Shown here one piece after another: positions 16,489 to 27,043 of a DNA stretch of 64,000 nucleotides. The stretch is taken from NCBI GenBank assembly GCA_947497085.1, contig CANMFE010000002.1:186001-250000 (forward strand). Direction: 5' to 3'. Made by a program: the position numbers and the translations under genes. The DNA comes from an uncultured Sphingomonadaceae bacterium (lineage in GTDB: Bacteria; Pseudomonadota; Alphaproteobacteria; Sphingomonadales; Sphingomonadaceae). The notes under the pieces are model-generated. The model was not told where the DNA came from and did no database searches. It was given only the letters and a program-made list of their open reading frames with translations. Numbering within the stretch: the first letter of the stretch is position 1; each line of letters begins with the position of its first letter.

Positions 16489-16539
16489 GCTGCCCCATGT
16501 GTTGCATCACGCGGCTCAGGTCAAGACTTGTCGATTGCG

Positions 16540-19500
16540 CTACTGCTCGCCCACACATTCGCCTTCTTCATTTTCACGCTCGCATTGTACAGGCGGCAAC
16601 CACAGGTCATCATTGCCTGCCCCTGTCACCGGCTCGTCGATTAGAGGCTCGTAACCGAACTCCTCAAAATCCTTAAGCTCAATCAGCGGCGAGAGGAAGA
16701 ATGAGCCTGGATCACCCGAACTATCAGGATCCAAGCCTTCTTCAATCACATCACGGTCGTTGGGTGTGTCAGGATTGTCACCTGTGCCAGGTGGCACAAC
16801 AGGCGCACAGCTGGATGGATCCACGATCAGGCAACCATTTATGGTCGATGCCTGATCAAAACTGGAGCCGGTGCTGGTGGTCGCTATGCCCGTTTCGGCA
16901 ATGACCGCGATACCCGTAACCTGGTTCCCGGCAGCATCGGTGGCAACACCGTTAATCACAATGGGAACATCAGAGCCATCCACGTTTATCTGCAGGGAGC
17001 CGGAGCCCACCGTATACCCGCGCCGGTCATCAAAATCTGTGCCCAGCGCTGTATTTTGTATTAGTAGCTGGTCTGTCACATTGAATGTGATCGCATCGGC
17101 ACGGAAAATACCATCGGGATTATCAACGCCGTCGTTCTGACCCAGCCGTTCATCAATGCCCGCTGTGTCCAGCCCGGCAATATCAGCCGCGGCACTGTCT
17201 GTCAGCGCAGTGATGGTAGGCGCAGTCATACCGATTTCGCTGGTGAAGCCGCCACTGGCATCGGTCAGTTCAACTGTCGCGGTTTCGGCATTCGCAGCAA
17301 TGCCCTGTGCAGCATCAACAAATATGCCGTTATCAGCAGAAGCATTGCCGAGCGAAACAGCGCCCTCAATGCGTGTGTTGTCACCGCCGCTAAAGAATAG
17401 TGCGCCATCCGCGCCAATATTTCCGCCCTGACCCGCACTTGCCGTCAGGTCACGGATGATAAGATCATCACCCTGCCGCGATGCCGCATCGGAACGCAGT
17501 GTGATGTCACCGCCTGACCGGACGTTGCCAAACTCGTCATTGCTCAGGCTATATCCATCGGTAGTATCCGCACCGCCGACAAACATAGGGTCAGTGCCGG
17601 TATTGGAAAGCTGGATATCCGTGGTGAAATCGCCCTCACCCAGCTGCGCGCCGCTGGCAATCGCAATATCGGCAGAGCTTATATTGACCGTTTCGCCCGA
17701 AGCCAGCGCCTCCACCTGCACATTGCCGCCCGCATTGGCCGATAATTGACCTGCAGCCAGGGTATCACTGTTCAAAATGATATCCGTACCCGCATCCAAT
17801 AATATATTGCCCGTTCCCGCCGAACCAGTCGAGGATGTCCGGTCACCCGCCTCGGTCTGACCAAGCGTGATTGAGCCGCCCGCAGCCAGATTCACATCAC
17901 TGCTGGCGTCCGTTTCATCCATAAGCAGATTGCCCAGTGCGGTAATCGCAACATCACCGTTACTGGCGCTGGTGTCGGTGAATTCCAAATCACCGGAACT
18001 GTTCACCAGCACATCTTCGCCAATCGCGCGGACAGTGCCGGGCGTGGTCAGATCACCCGCAATGGCAATCGCACCGCTATTGGCCAAAAGCTCGACATCG
18101 CCATTTGCCGACAATGTATCGATCGTGATGCCATTTTCACCCGAAACAGACGCCCCGCCGCCGCTCGACAAGACATCACCCTCAACCAGGCCGCCCGCAT
18201 CAATGCCAGCGCCAGTGGCGGCATCAATGCCGTCAAACGTAACATCCCCGCCTGCAGTCATATCGATATTCGCTGCGCCATTGGCCTGGGTGAAATCGAT
18301 ATTCCCGCCCGCATCAGCGGTAAAATCACCGCCCTCTGCGCCCAGTGTGCCAAAACCGATATTACCCGTGGCATCAAGGTCAATGCCGCCCGCAACAGTG
18401 ATCGCGCCATTTGCATCGACATCGCCTGCGGTTGCATTCAGCGTCAGGTCACCACCAATCGCACCATTATTCAAAGTTACCGATGCGCCTGTAATATCGG
18501 TATTGCCGCCGCTAATGGCGTTTGCCAGTGTTGGTGTGCCGGTGGCAGAGACGGTGATGTCATTTGCTGCACCGACTATGCCAAAGGTAGCGTCACCTGC
18601 ACTCGCATCGGCAGATACAGAGCCGCCCGATGTCACATCCCCCACATTGATAACCTGCGCCACAATATCCACATCACCGCCGCTATCAATATCACCATTA
18701 CCTGTGTTGGCACCAATTACGCCGCTCGCTGCGGTTAGGGTAATCGCATTGGGTGATGTGAGGCCATCAAACAAAATGTCCGCGCCGCTGTTGAAATCAA
18801 TCATGTCGGCATTCACATTGCCGACCGCGATATCAGCCGCATCAAGTGTAGCAGAACCTGCAGCGGTAATATCGCCACCATCAATAGCGCCAACAGCATT
18901 CATGATAACATTATTGTTGCCGGTCGCCGATGCAAAACTCACATCGCCGCCCGCATCCACGGTAAAATCACCGCCCTGCGCGTCCAGATCGCCAAAGCCG
19001 ACATTGCCGGTAGCGTCCAGATCAATACCGCCCGCAACATTGATCGTACCTGTTCCCGCGATATCGCCAGCTGTAGCGTTAACGGTGAGGTTGTTACCAA
19101 TCGTGCCATTGTCCAGCGTGACGGACGAGCCCGTGACATTGGTGTTACCACCGCTTGTCGCCGTGCCGATATCTGCGGCCCCATTCGCCGTGACAATAAC
19201 GCCCGTGGCGGCGGAAACCGCGCCCAATACCGCGTCACCCGACGAGGTGAACACACGCACCGCGTTTCCGGTTGAACTGACACTGGCCACATCAACCGAC
19301 TGGGCATTTACCGTCGTCAAGCTGGCACCTTCCAGATCACCACCCGTTAGCGCGCCACCCACATCAATATCAAGCAGGCCATTGCTGGTTGCAGAAGCGA
19401 TATCCGCATCACCACCCACAATGATATCCATACCCGGGCTGGCCGCCGCAGCGGAAAGATTGCCCGCGACCAGATTGCCCGCAACATCGATCGTCATGCT

Positions 19501-22500
19501 GCTGCCCGCACCCGCATTACCGAATGTCGCATCGCCGCCCGCGTTAACACCAACACCCGCTGCTGCATCAGCCGACGTGAAGCCTACATCGCCGCTGGCT
19601 GTCACATTCACGGAAAAACTGTCGCTCACCAGCACCCCGGCATCCAGATTACCGTTTGTCGCTTCCAGTGTCACAAAACCGTTCGCAGAGGTGACATCAC
19701 CTAGCGAGATATCCGTGCCAAGTGCGTCGATGGTTGCCCCGGCATTGATATCGCCGCCGATGATAGATGTACCATCAATATCCACGAGCCGGTTGCTGTC
19801 AATGCTTATGAAATCCACCGTGCCGCCAGCACGCAGGACAATGTCACGGACACCTCCGCCAATTGTCGTATCCACGGCCCCGGTGGAAATATTTCCGCCT
19901 GCGATCGCCGAAAAACCAAAGCCGCTGGCAGATACATCACCCGTCGTAATATCTCCCGTAGCATCAAAGCTCGCCGTCGCCGCGACATTGACATTGCCTG
20001 TGACAATATTGCCCGCGCTGGCATCGATATTGGTAATATTGCCCGCCATCAGATCACCGATGGCCACATTCTGGCCATCAATATCGACCAGCCGTCCCGC
20101 ATCAATATTGCCGCCTGTCACATCACCATTATTGGCCAGCAGGTTGATGTCCCGACTGGCGATAAGATCACCGAAACCGACATTGTCACCCGTCAGGTCG
20201 ATATCCTGCGCCCCGGTGGCACTGCCCAGGAATACATCACCCACGCCGCCTGTGGCCGCAGTCAGGATGATATCCTGATCCGCAGGAAGATTGATTGCAT
20301 CAAAGCTTATATCCGCGCCCGCATCGACACCGAAAGCCGTGACTGCGCCCTGGGTATAGGTGCCTACATTAATGCTGCCAGGAACCGTGTAGGTAATTTC
20401 ATTCGCGCCGCCAATATCGGCCACAGTCGTAAGCTGGCCGCCCGTATCAATACTATTGGCACTCAGGTCAGCGCCTATTGTGACACCAATATCATTGGTA
20501 CTCGCAAGGTCGCCACTGCCGAGCAAGCTGCCGCTGGCCGCGCTGAGTTGCAGCAGATCGCTGGTAAGCGCCGCATCACGCAGGTCGATATTGCCTTCCA
20601 GGCTTTCGAGCAGGACTTCCGTGCTGCCGTTAAAGGTCGATGCCACGCCATCAGTGCCGACAATCAGATCGCGGCGCGTGGTGATACGGACAATATCCGC
20701 ATTGACACTGCCACCCTCGAGCACTGCCTGGATCACGTCATTGTTGCTCGCCTGACCGACAAACAGCTGATTACTCACATCAAGCGTGCCAAGACACACA
20801 TTGCCCTGCACGCACTGCGCGCTCAGCAAGCCGTTATCGTCGGATTGTACGATGCCGTTTGCCGGGGCGTCATTGATATCGACAGCAAGCGAGTCCGCCG
20901 CAATCGTACCGCCCAGCCCGTCAACCGCATTCGCTGACATCACGACTGCGAAATCATTGGCATTGATATCACCCGCCGCGACGATGGACGAAATCGGCGT
21001 CAGGATCGCTGTGCTGAGCGGAGTGAGCCCTCCAGCCTGCAACACCAGATTATTAAAGTTGAAGAACGGGTTGCCCGGTGTAGGTGATGTCGACGGAGCC
21101 GCCGCTGCTTCAACAAGTGCACCCGCCTCAATGATAATGCCATCGCCCGTCTGAACCGTCAGGCCATTGTCGGAAATGGTGTTGCTGCCACCCACAAATA
21201 CCGCATTGCCGCCTGCATTGACGACAATATTGCCGGTTGATGTCACATCGCCGGTAATGGTGGCGTTGAAGTTCGGGTCAAACTGCGGCACGGGCGGCGG
21301 TGCGGGTGGAGGCGCAGGTGTTCCATTATCGAGTCCAGCCTGCACAATCAGCTGCGGACCCAGGACAATGGAACCGGCACCAATATTGATCGCAACAGCA
21401 GCGCCTGTTACCGCGCCATTGTTGAGATTTACATCCTCACGCGCAGAAATATCGACAAGATTGACGCCTGCAATATCGTCAACCGTAGCCGTTTGCTCTG
21501 CACGCACGGTGGCCGCGCCACCCGCCACGATAAACGAACCTGGCATGCTATTGAAATTGCCCTGCGCCACGGCATCAAACGTGCCGCCAGAGGTGATCGA
21601 ATCCACACCGCTATTGCTGGTGTGCCCCACCAATATGTCCGCACCGCTCATAAGGTCGATATTGCCAGATACATCAAACCGGCCATCATTCACAAAATCG
21701 AATTCAATATTGCCGGATACATCAACTGTCGCATCGCCATTGACAGCAATCGCGCCACTGTCGCTGAACATGTAGAAACCGGTCAGGCCGGGGTTATTGA
21801 GACCAATGACTGTCGCATTCAGGCTGTCGAATGTAATCAGCCCCGCCGGATCGACAGACGTGTCAGTAATTTCTATCCGGCCGCCAGCACCGCCGCCCGA
21901 ACCGCTTGATTCGATGGTGGTCGCGCCGAAATTGATGATGCCTGGACTGCCTTCCTGCACTTCAATAACAGATAGGCCACCGGAGCCGAAACCAGAAAGC
22001 CCCGCCGCTCCATCAGCGCCGCCAAAATAATAGCCATAAACGCCGCCCTGTCCTGCCGCTCCGCCCTGGCCGGAGGTGGTGATGATGACATTATTGCCGT
22101 TGATCGTCCCGCCCTGCGCCAGGAAACGTGCCGTCCCGCCCGTACCGTTGGCACCATCACCGCCATCGCCCGGCGTGCCGATATAAGTATAGCCGCCATT
22201 GCCGCCATCGCCGCCGACACCAGTGCTGGTGAATGTGAAAGAGTCAGGGGGAAGCGTTATCGTGCCGCCCGTTCGCGCAACAATTTCAGATATGCCGCCT
22301 GTGGCCTCACCGCCATCGCCACCCTGCCCGCCAATTCCCGCAAAGGTGAAATCATCGGCTCCATCGCCGCCATTGCCGCCAACAGCATCGGAATCAACAG
22401 TCACGGCAGTAAGATCGATTGCGGCAAGTGCGCCAGACGCTTCCAGCCGGGCCGTGCCGCCCTGTGCACTGCCGCCATCACCGCTTATGCCGCCAATGCC

Positions 22501-25152
22501 GTCACCAAAGCCGCCATCGCCGCCGATCGCTGTTGCCGAAATAACGGGAGGCGCAAGTTGCGCATTCACATTGTTGATATTGAGCGCCGCAACGCCGCCC
22601 GCCGCATTGCCGCCATTGCCCGAGTTCAGGCCTGAACCGCCGTTACCGCCTATGCCATTGGCAATCACTGAATATTGCGGGTTGCCGCTTTCATCCTGAT
22701 TCAGGTTGATGGTCGCATTCCCGGCCACGCCATCACCGCCATCACCACCATCGCCCGTCGACTCGCCCGTGCTCTGGCCAAAGCTGTCACCGCCCTGCCC
22801 GCCTATGCCGTTGGACTGTACGGTAAGCTGCTGGAAATTCAGCGTTCCTGCTATATTGTTGAAAACAGCATCACCGCCCGTGCCTGCGCCGCCAATCCCG
22901 CCATTACCTTCAGGGAATTGCGCCTGAGTTTGCGGATCGAATGCCGTGCCAGATCCGCCAGCCGCGCCGCCAAAGCCGTCTGCACTGACCAGAACAGTGG
23001 TGGCATTAATGGTTGCCGTACCATTCAGGTTGAACGTTGCATTGCCACCAATGCCATTGCCGCCATTGCCGCCGTCACTGCCACTGCCAAAACCGCCACG
23101 CCCCCCGGAAAACTGACTGTTACCATTAGCCGAAACAGTAAGCGTATTGCTCACGTTCAGAGTGCCGGAAATCGCATTAAAGGTCGCATTGCCGCCAATG
23201 CCGTCACCACCATTGCCGCCGAATGTTCCCGCAAACACACTGCCTTGTGCTCCATCACCGCCGATACCATTTGCGGAAATGTTAAGATTGGTGACGCTGG
23301 CTGACCCCGCCCCAAGGTCCAGATTAAATATAACATCGCCGCCCGTACCGTCGGCACCATCCCCTGCCGACATATCACCGGCAAGAGCCATAAAACTCAC
23401 GGCTAGCGGCGCTACGCCGCCTGAGGTGCCGCCTACACCGCTGGTGCTGATATTAAGGTCATTTGCAGAAAAATTGCCATCTTGAAGATTGAATATGACA
23501 TCACCGCCTGTGCCCCCGCCGGCAATACCGCCGCGTGCCTGCGTATCAAAAATAGTGATGCCGCCAAAACTGATGTCACTGCCTATGCCGGAAAGATTAA
23601 CTGTGATATCACCGCCTGTCGCGGTTCCATCCAGTAATCCACCTTGCGCATCCGCCAGTAAGAACGCATTGCCGCCAATGGTAAAGCGTCCGCCCTGCGA
23701 CACATTGATATTGATATCACCCGCCGCCCTGCCCCCGGTATCTACAACCAGGTCCCCGTCCACCTGAAACACACCCAGGGCGTCGGACGAGCCTGTATTA
23801 CGGTCGACCAGCATATTGATGGTTCCGCCCTGCGCGGAGCTGCCCGCGCGTAGCGTAACATCGCGCCCGGCCCGGAAACTGCCACCTGCCCTGCCGCCAA
23901 TATCAATCCGGCTGCCTGCTAAAACGGTCAGATCATAACGGTCATTATTGACCGCAATAACCTGCGCTCCTTCGGTAACCATATTGATGGCATCGCTTGC
24001 CTGCACAGTGGTGGATGCGTTCAGTGTGATGCTTCCGAATTCGATATTGGCGGGCAGCGTATTGACCGGGTCAGTCGCAATATCAATGGCTGGATTAACA
24101 GCACTGCCACCGACGGACACGTTGTAGCCCGCGCTCAATATGACTTCGCCATTGACAATATCAGCGCTGGCGGCCTGGAAATAGCCGATATTGCCCGACA
24201 CCAGCATAGTGATTGCGTCGTTTTTAGGAACCGCGACCATATAGACCGCCTGTGCGTCGGCATTACCCGGTTCTGGCGTTGAGGATGGTCCCAATGTACG
24301 TCCTGTGCTTTCATGGACCACGCCATTGGCATCACTCGTACCGACGGTCACATTGATGTCAAACAAACCATTATTGATTGTGATATCTGCCTGTTCCGCG
24401 CCCACATAGGCAACCGAGCCATTCACGTTCACATTGCCGCCCTGCACCACACGCGGTGCGACGAGCGCCATGTAACTGCTGCCAATCGGTGTATCGATAC
24501 CGCCATTGTTCGGAGCCGTGATTTGCGCGCCATTTTCGATGATCACCGCTGATGTGCTGCCCGCCGCACCGCGGAAACGGATTTCGCCGCCCGGTCCGAA
24601 CAGACCGCCAGTCGTGTCAATATTGTTGGTCGTCAGGACCAGGCCGCCCACGTCGAATACCGATGTCGAACCCGCAATAATGCCGCCGGGGCTGTAAAAC
24701 CATATATTGCCAGCCTGAAGGCCTTGGCCATCGAAACTCTGCACAGTACCATCAATGCGTATGCCCCGGGTGGCATCAGTAGGTACAATCCGGTTGAGGA
24801 CGGTGTAATCCCCAATACCATTGAATTGCAGCGTATTATTCTCTGGCAGGAACAGGATATCACCGCCGCCAATGGCGTCATCGGTCAGATCCCAGTCGAT
24901 AATGGCTTCGCGGCTGTTGACCGTCACTGTATCTTGGGTCGATGTCTGGACTATGGTCGCACTGCCGCTGGTGACGCTGCCGGTTCCTTCAACAGCCGAA
25001 ATTGCACTATCCTGCGCATGCACAGGCAGCGGCGCCAATATGAGCGCCAGTGCCGCCGCGCTCACCGATCCGCTGCTCAGCAGCAATGATCGGCACCGGG
25101 CATACTGCATTAACCGGTTATTCCCACGGCTTTGTGATGCTGTCTGTGCCAT
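16540..25152 (-). CDS. Giant TpsA-type filamentous adhesin (two-partner secretion exoprotein)
   Basis: The product has 2870 residues. A signal peptide (LLLSSGSVSAAALALILAPL, cleavage near VHA-Q) is followed by a TPS/filamentous-hemagglutinin N-terminal domain (about 50-290) with blocks like FNGIGDYTVLNRI, GIRIDGTVQSF and WFYSPGGIIAG. Residues about 570-1090 are extremely Gly-rich (many GGNGGDG and GGDGIGGN units). About 1450-2450 are short degenerate repeats of the form GDI.AG....A.G.V, as expected for a right-handed beta-helix, with one ~110-residue internal duplication. The C-terminal 150 residues are acidic and Pro-rich, with two Cys pairs (NGCLIVDPSSCAP; C2857 and C2866 in the final 14 residues). 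The gene starts 58 bases after its TpsB partner with AGAGGA as ribosome binding site. A surface-exposed adhesin secreted by the partner barrel is the expected role. The partner recognised is TPS domain/TpsB; the ligand is unknown. Confidence 0.9.
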   Translation of the reverse strand: MAQTASQSRGNNRLMQYARCRSLLLSSGSVSAAALALILAPLPVHAQDSAISAVEGTGSVTSGSATIVQTSTQDTVTVNSREAIIDWDLTDDAIGGGDILFLPENNTLQFNGIGDYTVLNRIVPTDATRGIRIDGTVQSFDGQGLQAGNIWFYSPGGIIAGSTSVFDVGGLVLTTNNIDTTGGLFGPGGEIRFRGAAGSTSAVIIENGAQITAPNNGGIDTPIGSSYMALVAPRVVQGGNVNVNGSVAYVGAEQADITINNGLFDINVTVGTSDANGVVHESTGRTLGPSSTPEPGNADAQAVYMVAVPKNDAITMLVSGNIGYFQAASADIVNGEVILSAGYNVSVGGSAVNPAIDIATDPVNTLPANIEFGSITLNASTTVQASDAINMVTEGAQVIAVNNDRYDLTVLAGSRIDIGGRAGGSFRAGRDVTLRAGSSAQGGTINMLVDRNTGSSDALGVFQVDGDLVVDTGGRAAGDININVSQGGRFTIGGNAFLLADAQGGLLDGTATGGDITVNLSGIGSDISFGGITIFDTQARGGIAGGGTGGDVIFNLQDGNFSANDLNISTSGVGGTSGGVAPLAVSFMALAGDMSAGDGADGTGGDVIFNLDLGAGSASVTNLNISANGIGGDGAQGSVFAGTFGGNGGDGIGGNATFNAISGTLNVSNTLTVSANGNSQFSGGRGGFGSGSDGGNGGNGIGGNATFNLNGTATINATTVLVSADGFGGAAGGSGTAFDPQTQAQFPEGNGGIGGAGTGGDAVFNNIAGTLNFQQLTVQSNGIGGQGGDSFGQSTGESTGDGGDGGDGVAGNATINLNQDESGNPQYSVIANGIGGNGGSGLNSGNGGNAAGGVAALNINNVNAQLAPPVISATAIGGDGGFGDGIGGISGDGGSAQGGTARLEASGALAAIDLTAVTVDSDAVGGNGGDGADDFTFAGIGGQGGDGGEATGGISEIVARTGGTITLPPDSFTFTSTGVGGDGGNGGYTYIGTPGDGGDGANGTGGTARFLAQGGTINGNNVIITTSGQGGAAGQGGVYGYYFGGADGAAGLSGFGSGGLSVIEVQEGSPGIINFGATTIESSGSGGGAGGRIEITDTSVDPAGLITFDSLNATVIGLNNPGLTGFYMFSDSGAIAVNGDATVDVSGNIEFDFVNDGRFDVSGNIDLMSGADILVGHTSNSGVDSITSGGTFDAVAQGNFNSMPGSFIVAGGAATVRAEQTATVDDIAGVNLVDISAREDVNLNNGAVTGAAVAINIGAGSIVLGPQLIVQAGLDNGTPAPPPAPPPVPQFDPNFNATITGDVTSTGNIVVNAGGNAVFVGGSNTISDNGLTVQTGDGIIIEAGALVEAAAAPSTSPTPGNPFFNFNNLVLQAGGLTPLSTAILTPISSIVAAGDINANDFAVVMSANAVDGLGGTIAADSLAVDINDAPANGIVQSDDNGLLSAQCVQGNVCLGTLDVSNQLFVGQASNNDVIQAVLEGGSVNADIVRITTRRDLIVGTDGVASTFNGSTEVLLESLEGNIDLRDAALTSDLLQLSAASGSLLGSGDLASTNDIGVTIGADLSANSIDTGGQLTTVADIGGANEITYTVPGSINVGTYTQGAVTAFGVDAGADISFDAINLPADQDIILTAATGGVGDVFLGSATGAQDIDLTGDNVGFGDLIASRDINLLANNGDVTGGNIDAGRLVDIDGQNVAIGDLMAGNITNIDASAGNIVTGNVNVAATASFDATGDITTGDVSASGFGFSAIAGGNISTGAVDTTIGGGVRDIVLRAGGTVDFISIDSNRLVDIDGTSIIGGDINAGATIDALGTDISLGDVTSANGFVTLEATNGNLDAGVLVSDSFSVNVTASGDVGFTSADAAAGVGVNAGGDATFGNAGAGSSMTIDVAGNLVAGNLSAAAASPGMDIIVGGDADIASATSNGLLDIDVGGALTGGDLEGASLTTVNAQSVDVASVSSTGNAVRVFTSSGDAVLGAVSAATGVIVTANGAADIGTATSGGNTNVTGSSVTLDNGTIGNNLTVNATAGDIAGTGTINVAGGIDLDATGNVGFGDLDAQGGDFTVDAGGDVSFASATGNNNVIMNAVGAIDGGDITAAGSATLDAADIAVGNVNADMIDFNSGADILFDGLTSPNAITLTAASGVIGANTGNGDIDSGGDVDIVAQVINVGDVTSGGSVSADASAGDATFGIVGAANDITVSATGTPTLANAISGGNTDITGASVTLNNGAIGGDLTLNATAGDVDANGAITVAGGIDLDATGNIGFGTLGAEGGDFTADAGGNIDFTQANGAANIDMTAGGDVTFDGIDAATGAGIDAGGLVEGDVLSSGGGASVSGENGITIDTLSANGDVELLANSGAIAIAGDLTTPGTVRAIGEDVLVNSSGDLEFTDTSASNGDVAITALGNLLMDETDASSDVNLAAGGSITLGQTEAGDRTSSTGSAGTGNILLDAGTDIILNSDTLAAGQLSANAGGNVQVEALASGETVNISSADIAIASGAQLGEGDFTTDIQLSNTGTDPMFVGGADTTDGYSLSNDEFGNVRSGGDITLRSDAASRQGDDLIIRDLTASAGQGGNIGADGALFFSGGDNTRIEGAVSLGNASADNGIFVDAAQGIAANAETATVELTDASGGFTSEIGMTAPTITALTDSAAADIAGLDTAGIDERLGQNDGVDNPDGIFRADAITFNVTDQLLIQNTALGTDFDDRRGYTVGSGSLQINVDGSDVPIVINGVATDAAGNQVTGIAVIAETGIATTSTGSSFDQASTINGCLIVDPSSCAPVVPPGTGDNPDTPNDRDVIEEGLDPDSSGDPGSFFLSPLIELKDFEEFGYEPLIDEPVTGAGNDDLWLPPVQCERENEEGECVGEQ
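18255..19242 (-). repeat. Internal duplication in the adhesin gene (two ~345-bp copies, 642 bp apart)
   Basis: The segments about 18255-18600 and 18897-19242 align with an offset of 642 bases; for example GGTAAAATCACCGCCCT occurs at 18319 and 18961. They encode matching blocks such as VAGGIDLDATGN(I/V)GFG and AGGDFT.DAGG, roughly 110 residues each. The copies differ at many third positions, so the duplication is not recent. Confidence 0.75.
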
Positions 25153-25210
25153 TGCTGCTTTCCTCTGTATAATTCTTTAAATGCCCGTCATTATGCCGAA
25201 TGATGCAGGA

Positions 25211-27019
25211 TCAATTTCCCCCGAACCGCCATGGCGCGAGCTGCATGGTCAGTGAAATCAGGAAGCGGACATCGCCTCGCTCTGTCTGGAAACCCGCTTT
25301 TTTCAGGGGAACCGCCAAAGTCGCATCAATGCGCGCGCCATTGCGGATATTGGCGCGGACACCGCCCCCTGCGGAATAGAGGCTTTGTGGATCCAGACCA
25401 TTAAACGCGGCATCTTCATTCCACACCCATGCGGCGTCAAAAAACACGTAAGGCTGGATCGCCGATGCCTTGCGGTCCTTGGGAATGAGCGAACCATAAC
25501 GCAGCTCACTGCGGAAACCGACACCGCTATCCCCGATCAGTATGCCAGGATCAAAGCCTCTACCTATGGTGTAATTGCCACCGGAAAATTCTTCATAGCT
25601 AAGTAGCGCATCCGGGGCATATTGCAGACGCGGTGCAATGGTGATCGTCACATCTTTGGCGGGACGGTAATCAAATTGCCCGCTGGCACGCACCACAAAT
25701 GCCGTGGGATCGCCTTCTGCGCGGCTGGGCGGTACAAAACCGGGTGCTGCGCAGCGCACGAGCGCCGCCCCGCAACCCTTGCTCGCACCAAATATGCTCA
25801 GCCCCTGTCTGACCTCGAGCACACCGCCCACGGCCCAGTGCGGCTCCGAAATGGAAAAACCGTCGCGGCCCGTAATGCTGGCAGCGGAAATCGCATTATA
25901 GCCAAGGCGGGCATAGAGCACGCTCAGCTTGTCACGTGTCAGCGGCAATGAACCAAAACGCACATCCTGATCAATATATTCAAACCCGACCGTGCCGAAC
26001 AGGTTGCGCGCCTGGCTGCGGACTATCGGATAAGTGGCGTCGAGAGACGCAACCAGCGTTTCGGAATTGAGGTCAATGCCAGGCCCCAGGTCAGGCGTTG
26101 TCCATGCATAGGTGAAATTGCCGCCAATAGTCAGCCCTTCACTGCCCGGCTTGAAGCTATGGCCAAATTGCAGCACCTGCTGCTCGTCAAAATCTATCGT
26201 GGAAAAAACGCTGACCGTGGTTTCATCGGCAAGACCGGTAATGCCATTGAGCCTGGCCCGGCCCAACGCGCCAAACCTGCCAACCGATTTTGACCCGTAA
26301 TTCTGCACAGTGGCATCCACATAGACGGGCGTGCGTTGCACCGAAAACTCACCGATCACCTCCCCCGGCGCGCCATCGGTAGGGCGCAGTGCCAACCTGA
26401 CGTCCAGTCCCGGAATATCGCGCGCCAATAGCAGGTAACGTTCGGCATCACGGATATTGAAAACCGGCTGGTCGGTCAGCTTGTTCACATAACCCAGCAG
26501 CGCCTTTTCCGATGGCCCGGCATTGCCGCGAATTTGCACCCGTGTCATTTTTGCCATCAGCACATCCAGACGCACCTGTCCGTCACTGATTTTCTGCGGC
26601 GGCACCTGCACGGCCGCCAGATAGCCTGCCTCGCGCAATGTAGTGGCGGCACGGTCGCGGATATCGCATATCGCGGCAACGGGAAGCTCCTGTCCCACTT
26701 TATCGGCATAGCTGGATGTGAGCTCATCTGCTGCAATCGCCTGTAACCCGGTAAATTCAACCCCGGACAGGCGGAATTTTATGTCGGCAAATTCAGGATT
26801 GGCTAACGGACATGGAGCGCGTTCCAGCCCACCTTCGACCGTCAATGGTCGCGGTTCATCATCCAGCGTGGCATCGACAATGCCCTGGTCGATTTCCTCA
26901 CGCGTTGGCGGGGATATATCGGCCTGTGCAAAAGCCGGCAGCACCGGGAAAAGCATGGCTAGCATGGAAGTCCCAGCGATCATGCGCGCCTTGCCAGCTA
27001 TTCCTGTTCTATGCAGCAT
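25211..27019 (-). CDS. TpsB outer-membrane transporter (ShlB/FhaC/HecB type)
   Basis: This 602-residue partner of the adhesin has a signal peptide ending near AFA-QAD. Two POTRA-like domains follow (about 85-240; FRLSGVEFTGLQAI, LDVLMAKMTRVQIRGN, RDAERYLLLARDIPGLDV), then a 16-strand-type barrel (about 245-602). The conserved GRGFDPGILIGD block corresponds to the loop-6 RGF/Y motif of the Omp85/TpsB superfamily, and the chain ends with strand-like ISLTMQLAPWRFGGN. It recognises the TPS domain and threads the exoprotein to the surface. It starts 24 bases after the upstream gene and ends 58 bases before tpsA, fitting one operon. A FourPOTRA BamA is excluded by only two POTRA units. Confidence 0.92.
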   Translation of the reverse strand: MLHRTGIAGKARMIAGTSMLAMLFPVLPAFAQADISPPTREEIDQGIVDATLDDEPRPLTVEGGLERAPCPLANPEFADIKFRLSGVEFTGLQAIAADELTSSYADKVGQELPVAAICDIRDRAATTLREAGYLAAVQVPPQKISDGQVRLDVLMAKMTRVQIRGNAGPSEKALLGYVNKLTDQPVFNIRDAERYLLLARDIPGLDVRLALRPTDGAPGEVIGEFSVQRTPVYVDATVQNYGSKSVGRFGALGRARLNGITGLADETTVSVFSTIDFDEQQVLQFGHSFKPGSEGLTIGGNFTYAWTTPDLGPGIDLNSETLVASLDATYPIVRSQARNLFGTVGFEYIDQDVRFGSLPLTRDKLSVLYARLGYNAISAASITGRDGFSISEPHWAVGGVLEVRQGLSIFGASKGCGAALVRCAAPGFVPPSRAEGDPTAFVVRASGQFDYRPAKDVTITIAPRLQYAPDALLSYEEFSGGNYTIGRGFDPGILIGDSGVGFRSELRYGSLIPKDRKASAIQPYVFFDAAWVWNEDAAFNGLDPQSLYSAGGGVRANIRNGARIDATLAVPLKKAGFQTERGDVRFLISLTMQLAPWRFGGN

Positions 27020-27043
27020 CCTTATCCCCTCTATCTGGCCGCC

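Noticed and set aside
16489..16539. Terminator between the adhesin gene and cysS
   Set aside because: No stem with a T-run could be found in the 51-base gap.
17867..20278. 803-codon plus-strand open frame with Ser/Pro/Ala-rich translation
   Set aside because: Antisense of the repetitive adhesin. The minus frame has signal peptide, TPS domain and partner transporter; the plus frame has no start context or domain.
21880..23440. Regular repeats that might suggest a CRISPR array or tandem repeat locus
   Set aside because: The GCCGCCATTGCCGCC-like repeats are Gly codons of the adhesin in one long frame, with no constant repeat/spacer length.
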